64,000 nt of DNA from Hymenobacter sp. J193 (lineage in GTDB: Bacteria; Bacteroidota; Bacteroidia; Cytophagales; Hymenobacteraceae), in NCBI RefSeq assembly GCF_024700075.1, contig NZ_JAJONE010000001.1:3426001-3490000 (forward strand), in the 5' to 3' direction. A model generated the notes under the pieces. It had not been told where the DNA came from. It did no database searches and saw only the letters and a program-made list of their open reading frames with translations. A program made the translations under genes and the position numbers. Of the stretch, positions 9,191 to 17,018 are shown in pieces (positions within the stretch are counted from its first letter, which is position 1; every line of letters starts with the position of its first letter).

Positions 9191-10402
9191 CTACTCTGCC
9201 AGCAGCGCCGCGCACTGGCGGGCAATTTCCAGCTCTTCGTTGGTGGGCACCACCAGAATCTTCGCCCGCGAGGTCGGGAGGTTGATTTCCCGCAGGCCGG
9301 GAACGCGCTGCTGGTTGGCTGCCTCATCCAGTTCCAGCCCGAAGAAGGCCATATCCTGGCAAGCGAGGCGGCGCACCAGCGCGTCGTTTTCGCCCACGCC
9401 CGCCGTGAAGACTACCGCATCCAGCCCGCCGAGCACGGCCACGTAGGCCCCAATGTACTGGCGGATACGGTAGGCGTAAAGATCATAGGCCAACTGGGCG
9501 CGGGCGTCGCCAGCGGTCAGGGCGGCCCCAATGTCACGCATGTCGCTGCGGCCGGTGAGGCCCAGCATCCCGCTTTCCTTGTTCAGCAGCGTGCTTACCT
9601 GTTCCGGTGAGTAGCCCAGCGGCCCCAGCAAATGCAGCAGCACGGAAGGGTCCAGGTCGCCGGAGCGGGTGCCCATTACCAGGCCGGCCAGGGGGCCAAA
9701 GCCCATGCTGGTATCCAACGATTTGCCGGCGCGCACGGCCGCCACGCTGCAGCCGTTGCCCAGGTGCACCGTAATCAGGCGGGCATCAGGCTGGCCCAGG
9801 TAGGCCGCCGCTTGCGCCGCCACGTATTGGTGGCTGGTACCGTGGAAACCGTATTTGCGGATGCGCTGCTCGGTGTAAAGTGCCTCGGGCAGGGCATAGC
9901 GGAAGGCGTATTCGGGCAGCGTCTGGTGAAAGGCCGTATCGAACACCGCCACTTGGCGGGCCTGTGGGAACAGCTGCTCCGCCACCTCAATGCCTAGCAG
10001 GTTGGCGGGGTTGTGCAGTGGGGCCAGCGCAAACAGCCGCCGGATTTCGACCTTCACCGCCTCGGTAATGAGCGTGGTGACCGCAAATGCCTCCCCGCCG
10101 TGCACCACCCGGTGGCCCACCACGGCAATATCGGCCGGGTCCTGAATAACGCCACCCGGCGCGGCCGTGAGCAGGCGCACCACCTCCCGCAGGCCGGCGG
10201 CGTGGTTGGGTAGGGGAAGGGTGAGGCGCTGCTCGGTGGCTGGCGTATCCGGGGCATCCACCGCGAATACTTTGTGCGTGATGGTGGCCTGCTCCGCACC
10301 GATGCGCTCTACCAGCCCGCTGCATACGGGCCGCTCAATGGGCCAGCAAAACAGTTGGTACTTGATAGAAGAGCTGCCGGAGTTGATGACGAAGATGTGC
10401 AT
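9191..10402 (-). CDS. ackA: Acetate kinase
   Basis: A 403-residue protein, full length for the family. It shows the ASKHA-fold signatures NSGSSSIKY at the N terminus, GHRVVHGG (about 95), FHGTSHQYV (about 180), HLGNGCS (about 205), GPLAGLVMGTRSGDLDP (about 225) and FTAGVGEND (about 325). It interconverts acetate plus ATP with acetyl phosphate plus ADP in the cytosol, pairing with the phosphate acetyltransferase encoded 1.7 kb away. In many genomes the two genes are adjacent; here two plus-strand genes lie between them. The ATG start is directly followed by the first phosphate-binding motif. Confidence 0.97.
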   Translation of the reverse strand: MHIFVINSGSSSIKYQLFCWPIERPVCSGLVERIGAEQATITHKVFAVDAPDTPATEQRLTLPLPNHAAGLREVVRLLTAAPGGVIQDPADIAVVGHRVVHGGEAFAVTTLITEAVKVEIRRLFALAPLHNPANLLGIEVAEQLFPQARQVAVFDTAFHQTLPEYAFRYALPEALYTEQRIRKYGFHGTSHQYVAAQAAAYLGQPDARLITVHLGNGCSVAAVRAGKSLDTSMGFGPLAGLVMGTRSGDLDPSVLLHLLGPLGYSPEQVSTLLNKESGMLGLTGRSDMRDIGAALTAGDARAQLAYDLYAYRIRQYIGAYVAVLGGLDAVVFTAGVGENDALVRRLACQDMAFFGLELDEAANQQRVPGLREINLPTSRAKILVVPTNEELEIARQCAALLAE

Positions 10403-10548
10403 GGGAATGAGGAGGCTAACTTAAATTTCGAGGCCAGCTGTATAGTAATGTAGGTTGATTATCGAAGTAACCATATAAGCATGTTGCCTATCATCTATGG
10501 TTGACCAACTGCCAGAGTACTATCTTGTCCGGAGAAGAAGCGCATACG

Positions 10549-11238
10549 ATGGCAAAACTATCTAAACCGAAGCACTGCGGACAAAACTGGCTGGAAATGA
10601 CACCTGCGGTGGGCGGCCGCCTGTGCGAACCTTGTGGTAAGGTCGTTACTGATTTTACCAAAATGACCTGGGCGGAGATTGAGGAGGTTCAGTGGCAACA
10701 CAACTACGCAGCGTGTGGTATGTACTCCGCTAAACAAATAGCCAATTGGGACAAGCAGGAGGCCGCTTCACCCAAAACCGGTGTCTTGGTTGCTGCCACT
10801 GTATCACTTGCTCTAGTAGCTGGAACTGCAGCACGGGCTCAAACAGCAGACCCAGTTACAAGTCAAGCACCAATCATTCTATACGGGCAGATTCAAACAG
10901 TACAGAAAAAGGAGGTCGTTGCTGTCTCTTTCAGCGTCATAGGAATCAAAAACGCAAATCAAGGCGTTTTGAGCAATGAGGCTGGCAACTATCGGCTGGA
11001 AGTGCCCGCCTCTGCTATGGCAAATCCTGCGATTGTAACGGTTCAGGCTTTGGGGTATGCTCCGGTTGAAGTGGATATCTCGCAGCATCGGGAGGCTGAG
11101 AATAGATTGAACATCGTCTTACATAAGCTGCCGGTTGAGCTATCTGGTTTCTCAATTCCCGAGCCCACGCTCCGCCAACGACTGGGGCTGGACCGTTGGC
11201 AGCGCAAACGCGAGCAGAAGACGAGGCCTGCAGAATAA
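10549..11238 (+). CDS. Membrane protein with cysteine motif and carboxypeptidase-like regulatory domain
   Basis: A 229-residue protein. The N terminus has a HCGQNW...GGRLCEPCGKVVTDFT motif, a cysteine-containing module shared by many Bacteroidota proteins of unknown role. One transmembrane helix follows (about 78-98). The C-terminal half is a carboxypeptidase-regulatory/beta-sandwich domain (about 115-205: SFSVIGIKNANQGVLSNEAG, LGYAPVEVDIS) like the one found at the front of TonB-dependent receptors. The tail is basic. The ATG at MAKLSK is preferred over an upstream TTG. It may anchor or sense something at the inner membrane; the function is unknown. Confidence 0.7.
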   Translation: MAKLSKPKHCGQNWLEMTPAVGGRLCEPCGKVVTDFTKMTWAEIEEVQWQHNYAACGMYSAKQIANWDKQEAASPKTGVLVAATVSLALVAGTAARAQTADPVTSQAPIILYGQIQTVQKKEVVAVSFSVIGIKNANQGVLSNEAGNYRLEVPASAMANPAIVTVQALGYAPVEVDISQHREAENRLNIVLHKLPVELSGFSIPEPTLRQRLGLDRWQRKREQKTRPAE

Positions 11239-11392
11239 ACACCGTCTAATTAGCAAAGTCGCCCAATCTTGCTGCATAACGACCTGGGTAGGGCGCGAGT
11301 AGCGTCAATCGTGACAAGGGTAGCTATATTGGTGCTACTTTGCGCAAGGTTTTAAGTTAAACCAGAACAGATATTAATAACAGGGTAAAAAC

Positions 11393-11968
11393 ATGAGACG
11401 TTTAATATTGACAGTTTTGATGGTATTATCATTCAAAGCTTTATATGCGCAAACCCTGACAAGAAACTATGTTGATGGCTGGGTATTAGCTACCTTTCCA
11501 GGTGCACAGATCAACGACAAAATATTTTATATTTTAAATGGACGCCCTATACCCATAGACTCGTTAAATACTCAACTTTTGAAACACAAGATTCAAGATG
11601 TAACGGCTATCGATTACATTGACAGAGTAACAGTTAAGAATGCTATTCTATGTAATCCATCAGCATGTATTATTGTTGTTCAAACGAAAGGAAACCAATC
11701 AAGAAAGTTGATTGGTGCGTATTATGAAGAAGCAAAAGGAAGGTATCGTAAGCCAGAGTTGATAATTTCTTCTCACATCAATCCCAAAAACGGTGAGCCA
11801 GTTTTAATCATTAATGGAAAGCAAATCTTTCATAAAGATGCTTTCGATGCACTTCGTATTATCAAGTTAAAAACAATTATAGGTTTAAATATTATTGATC
11901 GTCCTGTGGCAGAAAGTATCTATGGTGAAAATGCAGTTAATGGTCTTATAATTGTAACTACGAAATAG
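11393..11968 (+). CDS. AT-rich secreted protein with two TonB-plug-like repeats
   Basis: A 191-residue protein with a clear signal peptide (MRRLILTVLMV to YAQ). The rest contains two similar segments: FYILNGRPI...CIIVVQTK (about 43-103) and VLIINGKQI...AESIYGENAVNGLIIVTTK (about 139-191). The second closely matches the end of the TonB-dependent-receptor plug domain, but no beta-barrel follows. The gene is visibly richer in A and T than every neighbour, which suggests acquisition from another genome. A role as a stand-alone periplasmic plug or docking domain is inference. Confidence 0.7.
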   Translation: MRRLILTVLMVLSFKALYAQTLTRNYVDGWVLATFPGAQINDKIFYILNGRPIPIDSLNTQLLKHKIQDVTAIDYIDRVTVKNAILCNPSACIIVVQTKGNQSRKLIGAYYEEAKGRYRKPELIISSHINPKNGEPVLIINGKQIFHKDAFDALRIIKLKTIIGLNIIDRPVAESIYGENAVNGLIIVTTK

Positions 11969-12051
11969 AAATAGTTCGTTGCTAACGTGTTGGTCTGCGG
12001 TTGCAGCGTTATGATGATCATAACAGCAGCAAACCTTGCTTATGATCTTTC

Positions 12052-12091
12052 AGCGAAGCGGTAGAGATGCTTCGGCTTCGCTCAGCATGAC
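12052..12091. repeat. Half copy of the REP-like repeat
   Basis: It matches the right arm of the palindrome at 9048-9140 apart from a few substitutions (GCTTCGGCTTCGCTCAGCAT in place of GCTTCGACTCCGCTCAGCAT). No inverted partner lies beside it. Confidence 0.85.
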
Positions 12092-12119
12092 AGCCTGAAT
12101 GGCTTCCTGTTTACTACCA

Positions 12120-14213
12120 TCACCCCAATTGGCTCTGAATAGCTGTAATCACGACGGTGTTAAACACGTCGTCCACGGTGCAGCCGCGGCTGAGGTCGTT
12201 GACGGGTTTGTTGAGGCCTTGTAGCACCGGGCCGATGGCCAGGGCGCCGGTTTCGCGCTGCACGGCTTTGTAAGTGTTGTTGCCCGTGTTCAGGTCGGGG
12301 AAGATGAGCACGCTGGCCTGGCCGGCCACTTCGGAGCCGGGTAGCTTCTGGCGACCCACCAGCGGGTCCACGGCGGCATCGTACTGGATAGGGCCTTCCA
12401 CTTTCAGGTCGGGGCGGCGCTGGCGCACCAGCTCGGTGGCCTGGCGCACCTTCTCCACGTCGGCCCCGGCGCCCGAGGTGCCGGAGGAGTAGGAGAGCAT
12501 GGCAATGCGCGGCTCAATGCCGAAGGCCAGGCTGCTCTCGGCCGAGGAAATGGCAATTTCGGCCAGCTGCTCGGCGGTGGGGTTGGGGTTCACGGCGCAG
12601 TCGCCGAACACCGCCACCCGGTCGGGCAAACACATAAAGAACACCGACGACACTACCGATACACCCGGCTTGGTTTTGATGAACTGCAGGGCCGGCCGGA
12701 TGGTGTGCTGGGTAGTGTGCACTGCCCCCGACACCATGCCGTCGGCGTGGCCCTTGTACACCATCATCGAGCCGAAGTACGATACGTCGCGCAGCAGGTC
12801 GCGGGCCATGTCGTGATTCACGCCCTTGTCTTTGCGCAGCTGGTAGAAGGTTTCCACGTAGTCGGCGTAGTACTCGGAGTTCACCGGGTCGATGACGCGC
12901 ACGTGCCCGGCGGGCAACTGCACACCCAAGCGCTTGGCCGAGGCGGCCACATCGGCCGGGTTGCCCAGAATGGTGAGGTCCACCACGTCCTGGTGCAGGA
13001 GCAGGGCGGCGGCCCGCAGTATCCGGTCATCGTTGCCCTCGGGCAGCACAATGTGGCGTCGCTGGCGGCGGGCCCACTGCAGCAGCCGGTACTGGAACAT
13101 GTGGGGCGTGATGCCCTCGGGCTGGAAGCTGATGAGCTTTTCCTCCAGCGTGTGCACCTCCACGTGGCGCGCAAACGTGCTGATGGCCAGCTGAATCTTC
13201 TTGGGATTGTCGGGGGTGATGCGCGACTTGATGGCGCCCACGCGGGTGGCGGTTTCGAAGGTGCCGGTGGGCATGGTGAGGATGGGCACCACGTTGGGCA
13301 GGCCTTCGAGCAGGCGCATAATGGGCTCGTCGGGCTCGGCCCCGGCCGTGAGCACAATGCCCGCCACGCGCGGGTAGCTGGCCGACTGGTTGGCCTGCAA
13401 CGCGCACACAATGATGTCGCCGCGGTCGGCGGGCGTCACAATCAGCACGTTCTCCTTGAGGTAGTTCAGAAAATTGGGCACCTGCATGGCCCCAATCACA
13501 TAGTTATCGACCTGGTTGCCCAGCCCGGCTTCCCCGAACAGCAGCTTGCTGCCCAGCCCGGCGTGAATTTCGCGCATGGTGGGGTGGCGCAGCTGCGGGT
13601 CTTCAGGAATCACGGCCAGCAGCACGTCTTCGGGCAGCTGGCCGCGCAGCAGGGCCTGCACGTCGGCGGCCTGCTCGGCGGCCACGCGGTTGGCTACGGC
13701 CAGCAGCACCGGCACCTCGCGGGCCTCGAAGGCGCGCAGCAGCGTGAGCACCGAGCTAACCACCTGCGCCGTGCTCTTGCCCTCGCCCGACACCACCAGG
13801 ATAACCGGTACGCCCAGGTTTTTGGCAATGGACACGTTGGCGTCGAATTCAATGGCGGTGCCCGGCCCGAGGAAGTCGCTGCCTTCTACCACCGTAAAGT
13901 CGTAGGCGTCTTCCCACTGCTTGAACTTGTGAATCACCGCGTCAATCAGCTCGCCCTGGGCGTCGGCTTCCAGTAGCCCTAGCGCCTCGGGGCGCGTGTA
14001 GGCATAGGTATCGGCGTAAGTGAGGGGCAGCTTGAAGTACTGGGTGATGGTGTCGATGTGCGGGTCGGGGTGTACGGCTGGGTCGTAGTCGATGATGGGC
14101 TTGAAGTAGCCCACCTTGCGGGCCTGGCCCAGCAGCATGTTTACCAAACCCAGGGCCACGAGGGATTTGCCGCTGTACGGCTCGGCGGTAGCAATGAAAA
14201 CGGCTTTCGTCAT
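12120..14213 (-). CDS. pta: Phosphate acetyltransferase
   Basis: A 697-residue long-form enzyme. An N-terminal P-loop domain of the BioD type (AEPYSGKSLVALG) leads into a DRTGG middle domain (about 215-330) and the C-terminal catalytic domain (about 370-697; SGAVHTTQHTIRPALQ, SYSSGTSGAGAD, FPDLNTGNNTYK). It transfers acetyl from acetyl-CoA to phosphate, feeding or draining acetyl phosphate together with acetate kinase. The ATG at MTKAVFI is chosen because the P-loop follows at the usual distance. No terminator is obvious after the stop; a repeat half-copy lies there. Confidence 0.97.
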   Translation of the reverse strand: MTKAVFIATAEPYSGKSLVALGLVNMLLGQARKVGYFKPIIDYDPAVHPDPHIDTITQYFKLPLTYADTYAYTRPEALGLLEADAQGELIDAVIHKFKQWEDAYDFTVVEGSDFLGPGTAIEFDANVSIAKNLGVPVILVVSGEGKSTAQVVSSVLTLLRAFEAREVPVLLAVANRVAAEQAADVQALLRGQLPEDVLLAVIPEDPQLRHPTMREIHAGLGSKLLFGEAGLGNQVDNYVIGAMQVPNFLNYLKENVLIVTPADRGDIIVCALQANQSASYPRVAGIVLTAGAEPDEPIMRLLEGLPNVVPILTMPTGTFETATRVGAIKSRITPDNPKKIQLAISTFARHVEVHTLEEKLISFQPEGITPHMFQYRLLQWARRQRRHIVLPEGNDDRILRAAALLLHQDVVDLTILGNPADVAASAKRLGVQLPAGHVRVIDPVNSEYYADYVETFYQLRKDKGVNHDMARDLLRDVSYFGSMMVYKGHADGMVSGAVHTTQHTIRPALQFIKTKPGVSVVSSVFFMCLPDRVAVFGDCAVNPNPTAEQLAEIAISSAESSLAFGIEPRIAMLSYSSGTSGAGADVEKVRQATELVRQRRPDLKVEGPIQYDAAVDPLVGRQKLPGSEVAGQASVLIFPDLNTGNNTYKAVQRETGALAIGPVLQGLNKPVNDLSRGCTVDDVFNTVVITAIQSQLG

Positions 14214-14408
14214 GCGGGGTCTAACGTAGGGAAAGGGGCCGGTGTTGGCCAAGGCGAACTGCACCATTCGGCTTGATTAGGGAGCGTAGGCGTGAAGGGG
14301 CAAGATAGCACCCCGCCGAAAAGCCTGCGCCCGGCGCAACGGCCCGCCCCGCCCCGGCGTAAAGAAGAAAAACACTTCCCACGTACGCATTCTGCCTTCT
14401 CCCGCCTT

Positions 14409-14738
14409 ATGGACCACGGAACCAACCACGCCGCCCGCCTCGAAGCTGCCAACCACGCGCTGGGCAATAGCATCAACCACGGCCACCTCAGCGGCTCCGA
14501 AATCATGGAAGCCCTGGATGCCTGGCAGCACACCAGCTCGGGTGGCCTCAACACCAACGTAGAAAACCTGCGCAGCCAGCTCCAGAACGGTGACAAGTTG
14601 GCCGCTGCCCACACCCTGCAGCAGCTGGGCGAAGAAGCCTCACAATCTGCCCTCAACCTGCACGACGGCCTCGGTGACCAACTCCGCCACCTCGGCCAGC
14701 TGCTGGTAACCGCCGCCGGCAACATGAAGATGTCGTAA
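14409..14738 (+). CDS. Small helical protein of unknown function
   Basis: A 109-residue protein starting at an ATG giving MDHGTNHAARLEAANHALG. It is hydrophilic, rich in Ala, His, Leu and Gln, with no signal peptide or membrane segment, and looks alpha-helical throughout (LEAANHALGNSINHG, LRSQLQNGDKLAAAHTLQQL). I do not recognise the family. It is divergent from pta and ends before a long hairpin that separates it from the convergent ggt gene. Confidence 0.6.
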   Translation: MDHGTNHAARLEAANHALGNSINHGHLSGSEIMEALDAWQHTSSGGLNTNVENLRSQLQNGDKLAAAHTLQQLGEEASQSALNLHDGLGDQLRHLGQLLVTAAGNMKMS

Positions 14739-14764
14739 AGGGATTCAGGCTTAAAACCCCACTG

Positions 14765-14961
14765 CCATCCTGAACACTCTGCTTCCCAAGCAGAGACGGA
14801 GCACAGTGAAGAGCCTTGCTTTACCTTGCACGAAAGTCTAAAAAATGCTCAAAGCCCTTTTCCAGCGCATGGAAAAGGGCTTTGAGCATTTTACAAGCTT
14901 TGGCTATTTATCAGAGGCAGGTCCTTCGTCGCCGCTTAATGCGCGGAATGCTCAGGATGAC
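14765..14961. repeat. Degenerate inverted REP-like fragments around a hairpin
   Basis: The fragment at about 14765-14814 starts CATCCTGAA, and 14919-14961 ends CTCAGGATGAC in the opposite sense; both resemble the common CATCCTGAGC intergenic repeat. They flank the 23-bp hairpin at 14842-14892. Confidence 0.5.
14842..14892. terminator. Bidirectional terminator hairpin, 23-bp perfect stem
   Basis: Arms 14842-14864 and 14870-14892 are exact reverse complements around a five-base loop (GCGCA), with A and T runs at the two ends. It lies between convergent genes and should stop transcription from both sides. Confidence 0.8.
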
Positions 14962-14976
14962 AGAAGGAACAACCCA

Positions 14977-16713
14977 TCAATACCCCTGTGCCGAGTCGTC
15001 GCCGCGTGGGTCGGCGCCGCCTTCCAACTGGCCGTTGGGCAGCACCCGGATGATATCTACCCGGCCCCAGGCGGCGCGCGGGTTCAGCCGATAGCCGCGG
15101 GCACGGAGGGTGTCCTGGGCAGTAGGTAGTAGGGCGCCAACTTCCACGTCAATCTGGTCGGGGAGCCACTGGTGATGCAGGCGTGGGGCGGCCACGGCCT
15201 GCTGAGCGTTCATGTCGTAGTCGAGTACGTGCAGGATGCTTTGCAGCACCGAGGTGATGATGGTGCTGCCGCCGGGCGTGCCCGTGACCAGCGTGAGCTT
15301 GCCGTTTTTGGTGAGGATGGTCGGCGTCATGGAAGACAGCATGCGCTTGCCGGGCTGAATAGCGTTGGCCGTGCCGCCTACCAGCCCGTAGGCGTTGGGC
15401 GTGCCTGGCTTGCTGCTGAAGTCGTCCATTTCGTTGTTCAGCAGAAAGCCCGCGCCGGCCACTACCACTTTGCTGCCGTAGGCCCCGTTTAGGGTAGTTG
15501 TGCAGCTTACGGCGTTGCCCTGGGCATCCACAATGCTGTAGTGTGTGGTCTGGTCCGACTCATATCCCGGCAACCCCGCACCAGCTGCCACCTGGGAGCT
15601 GGGCGTGGCGCGATAGGGCAGGGTAGAGGCCATGCGCTGCTTGTTGTAGCTTTTTTCAAGCAGCTGGGCCACGGGCACCCGGCCGAAGTCCGGGTCGCCG
15701 AGGTAGGTGGCGCGGTCGGCGTACACGCGGCGTTGGGCCTCGGTTATCCAGTGCGTGGCCTGGGGCGAGTGCCAGCCGGCCGCTTTCAGGTTGTAGGGCT
15801 CCAGCATCTGCAGCATCTGGAGCAGCGCCACGCCGCCGGAGCTGGGCGGCGGAAACGTCAGCACCTCGTGGCCCCGGTACTGCCCGTGCAGGGGTGTACG
15901 CCACTTGGGTTGGTAGTTCTGCAGATCCTTTTTGGTGATGAGGCCCCGGCCGTGCTGCATTTCGGCCACAAGTAGTTCAGCCGTCTGGCCGTCGTAGAAA
16001 CCGGCGCGGCCCTGGTCGCGGATGCGGCCCAGGGTGGCGGCCAGCTCCGGGTACACGATTCGCTCTCCGGTCTGCCACTCGCCCTGTGCTTTCACATAGG
16101 CCGGGTGGTGGGCGGCGTTCAAGTGCCGGAAAGCCTTGGCTTGGGCATTGAGGCCGGCGGCTTCTTTCGAGGTCAGGACCAGACCTTGCGCGGCCAGATC
16201 CACGGCCGGTTGCACCACGTCCCGCCACGGCAACTTGCCCTGCTTCCGATGAAGTTCGACCATGCCCGCCACGGTGCCCGGCACACCCACGGCCAGATGG
16301 CCCAGGGTGCTGCGGTCCGGCACCACGTTACTCTGCGCATCAAGGTACATGTCGCGGGTGGCCGCTGCCGGGGCGGTTTCGCGGAAATCGAGGGCGCCTT
16401 CCTGCCCGTCGGCGGCGCGGTAAAGCAGGAAACCGCCGCCTCCAATGTTGCCGGCGGCCGGCAGTGCCACCGCCAGGGCAAACTGCACGGCTACGGCCGC
16501 GTCGTAGGCATTGCCGCCCCTGCGCAGTACCTCCGTCCCAATGCGCGAGGCCTCCGGGTGCGCCGACACCACCATGGCCTGCCGGGTAACTACCGGAGTG
16601 GCCGTCGGCACCGGCGCGGCCAGCGTAACGGTGGGAGCGGAGGTAGTAGTAGGCAGTGCGGTGGTGCAGGCCAGCAGCGCCGCCAGCAGCAGGGGCAGAA
16701 CGTGTCGTTTCAT
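14977..16713 (-). CDS. ggt: Gamma-glutamyltransferase, lipoprotein form
   Basis: A 578-residue protein with a signal ending in the lipobox LLAC (about residue 16), so it is probably anchored to a membrane. The family motifs are GNAYDAAVAVQFALAV near the N terminus, the autocleavage site ESDQTTHYSIVD (nucleophilic Thr at about 390), and GxPGGSTIIT near 490. It cleaves the gamma-glutamyl bond of glutathione and related peptides in the periplasm; the precursor self-processes into two subunits. The ATG directly followed by KRHVLPLL is used. It is divergent from glgB across a 305-base gap. Confidence 0.95.
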   Translation of the reverse strand: MKRHVLPLLLAALLACTTALPTTTSAPTVTLAAPVPTATPVVTRQAMVVSAHPEASRIGTEVLRRGGNAYDAAVAVQFALAVALPAAGNIGGGGFLLYRAADGQEGALDFRETAPAAATRDMYLDAQSNVVPDRSTLGHLAVGVPGTVAGMVELHRKQGKLPWRDVVQPAVDLAAQGLVLTSKEAAGLNAQAKAFRHLNAAHHPAYVKAQGEWQTGERIVYPELAATLGRIRDQGRAGFYDGQTAELLVAEMQHGRGLITKKDLQNYQPKWRTPLHGQYRGHEVLTFPPPSSGGVALLQMLQMLEPYNLKAAGWHSPQATHWITEAQRRVYADRATYLGDPDFGRVPVAQLLEKSYNKQRMASTLPYRATPSSQVAAGAGLPGYESDQTTHYSIVDAQGNAVSCTTTLNGAYGSKVVVAGAGFLLNNEMDDFSSKPGTPNAYGLVGGTANAIQPGKRMLSSMTPTILTKNGKLTLVTGTPGGSTIITSVLQSILHVLDYDMNAQQAVAAPRLHHQWLPDQIDVEVGALLPTAQDTLRARGYRLNPRAAWGRVDIIRVLPNGQLEGGADPRGDDSAQGY

Positions 16714-16871
16714 CAAGGACGAAGGTACATTCCCGACCGGGAACCTGCAGCAAGCAAACAGCGGCTATATGGGGCTATATGATGCAGGGGCGGGGCTTGC
16801 CACCGCCCAGCCGCCTGTGTTGCCGGAACGAGTCTTTGCAGCGAAGGGCGGGTACAAGCCCCACGCCGACG

Positions 16872-16925
16872 GTGTTACCTTATGGTGTGTTACAAATCAT
16901 TTCATAACACACCATAAGGTAACAC
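16872..16925. repeat. Stem-loop with 21-bp perfect arms
   Basis: Arms 16872-16892 (starting GTGTTACCTTATGG) and 16905-16925 pair exactly with a 12-base AT-rich loop. Lying between divergent promoters, it is not an obvious terminator; it could be an operator or a mobile repeat. Confidence 0.75.
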
Positions 16926-16991
16926 GGCCAGCTGGGCACCGCCCCAGACCTGGTTAGCTGAACAATTTCGGCTATAATTCCCCGGGGCTCG

Positions 16992-16999
16992 TAGCTTTG
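16992..16999 (+). promoter_or_regulatory. Probable -7 box of glgB promoter
   Basis: TAGCTTTG matches the TAnnTTTG consensus, 19 bases before the ATG of glgB. A weak TTTCG lies at about the -33 distance. Confidence 0.5.
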
Positions 17000-17018
17000 G
17001 GCTAAACCCCGAACCGCT

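Larger units (their letters stand above)
16714..17018. other. Divergent promoter region between ggt and glgB
   Basis: It contains a 21-bp stem-loop (16872-16925), a short direct repeat GGGGCTATATG-like pair near 16765-16785, and a -7 box for glgB. No gene is seen. Confidence 0.6.

Noticed and set aside
12010..12026. Palindrome-like GTTATGATGATCATAAC
   Set aside because: Not a perfect inverted repeat and too short to support a regulatory claim.
12705..13976. 423-residue frame opposite pta
   Set aside because: Shadow frame with no family motif; pta is complete on the other strand.
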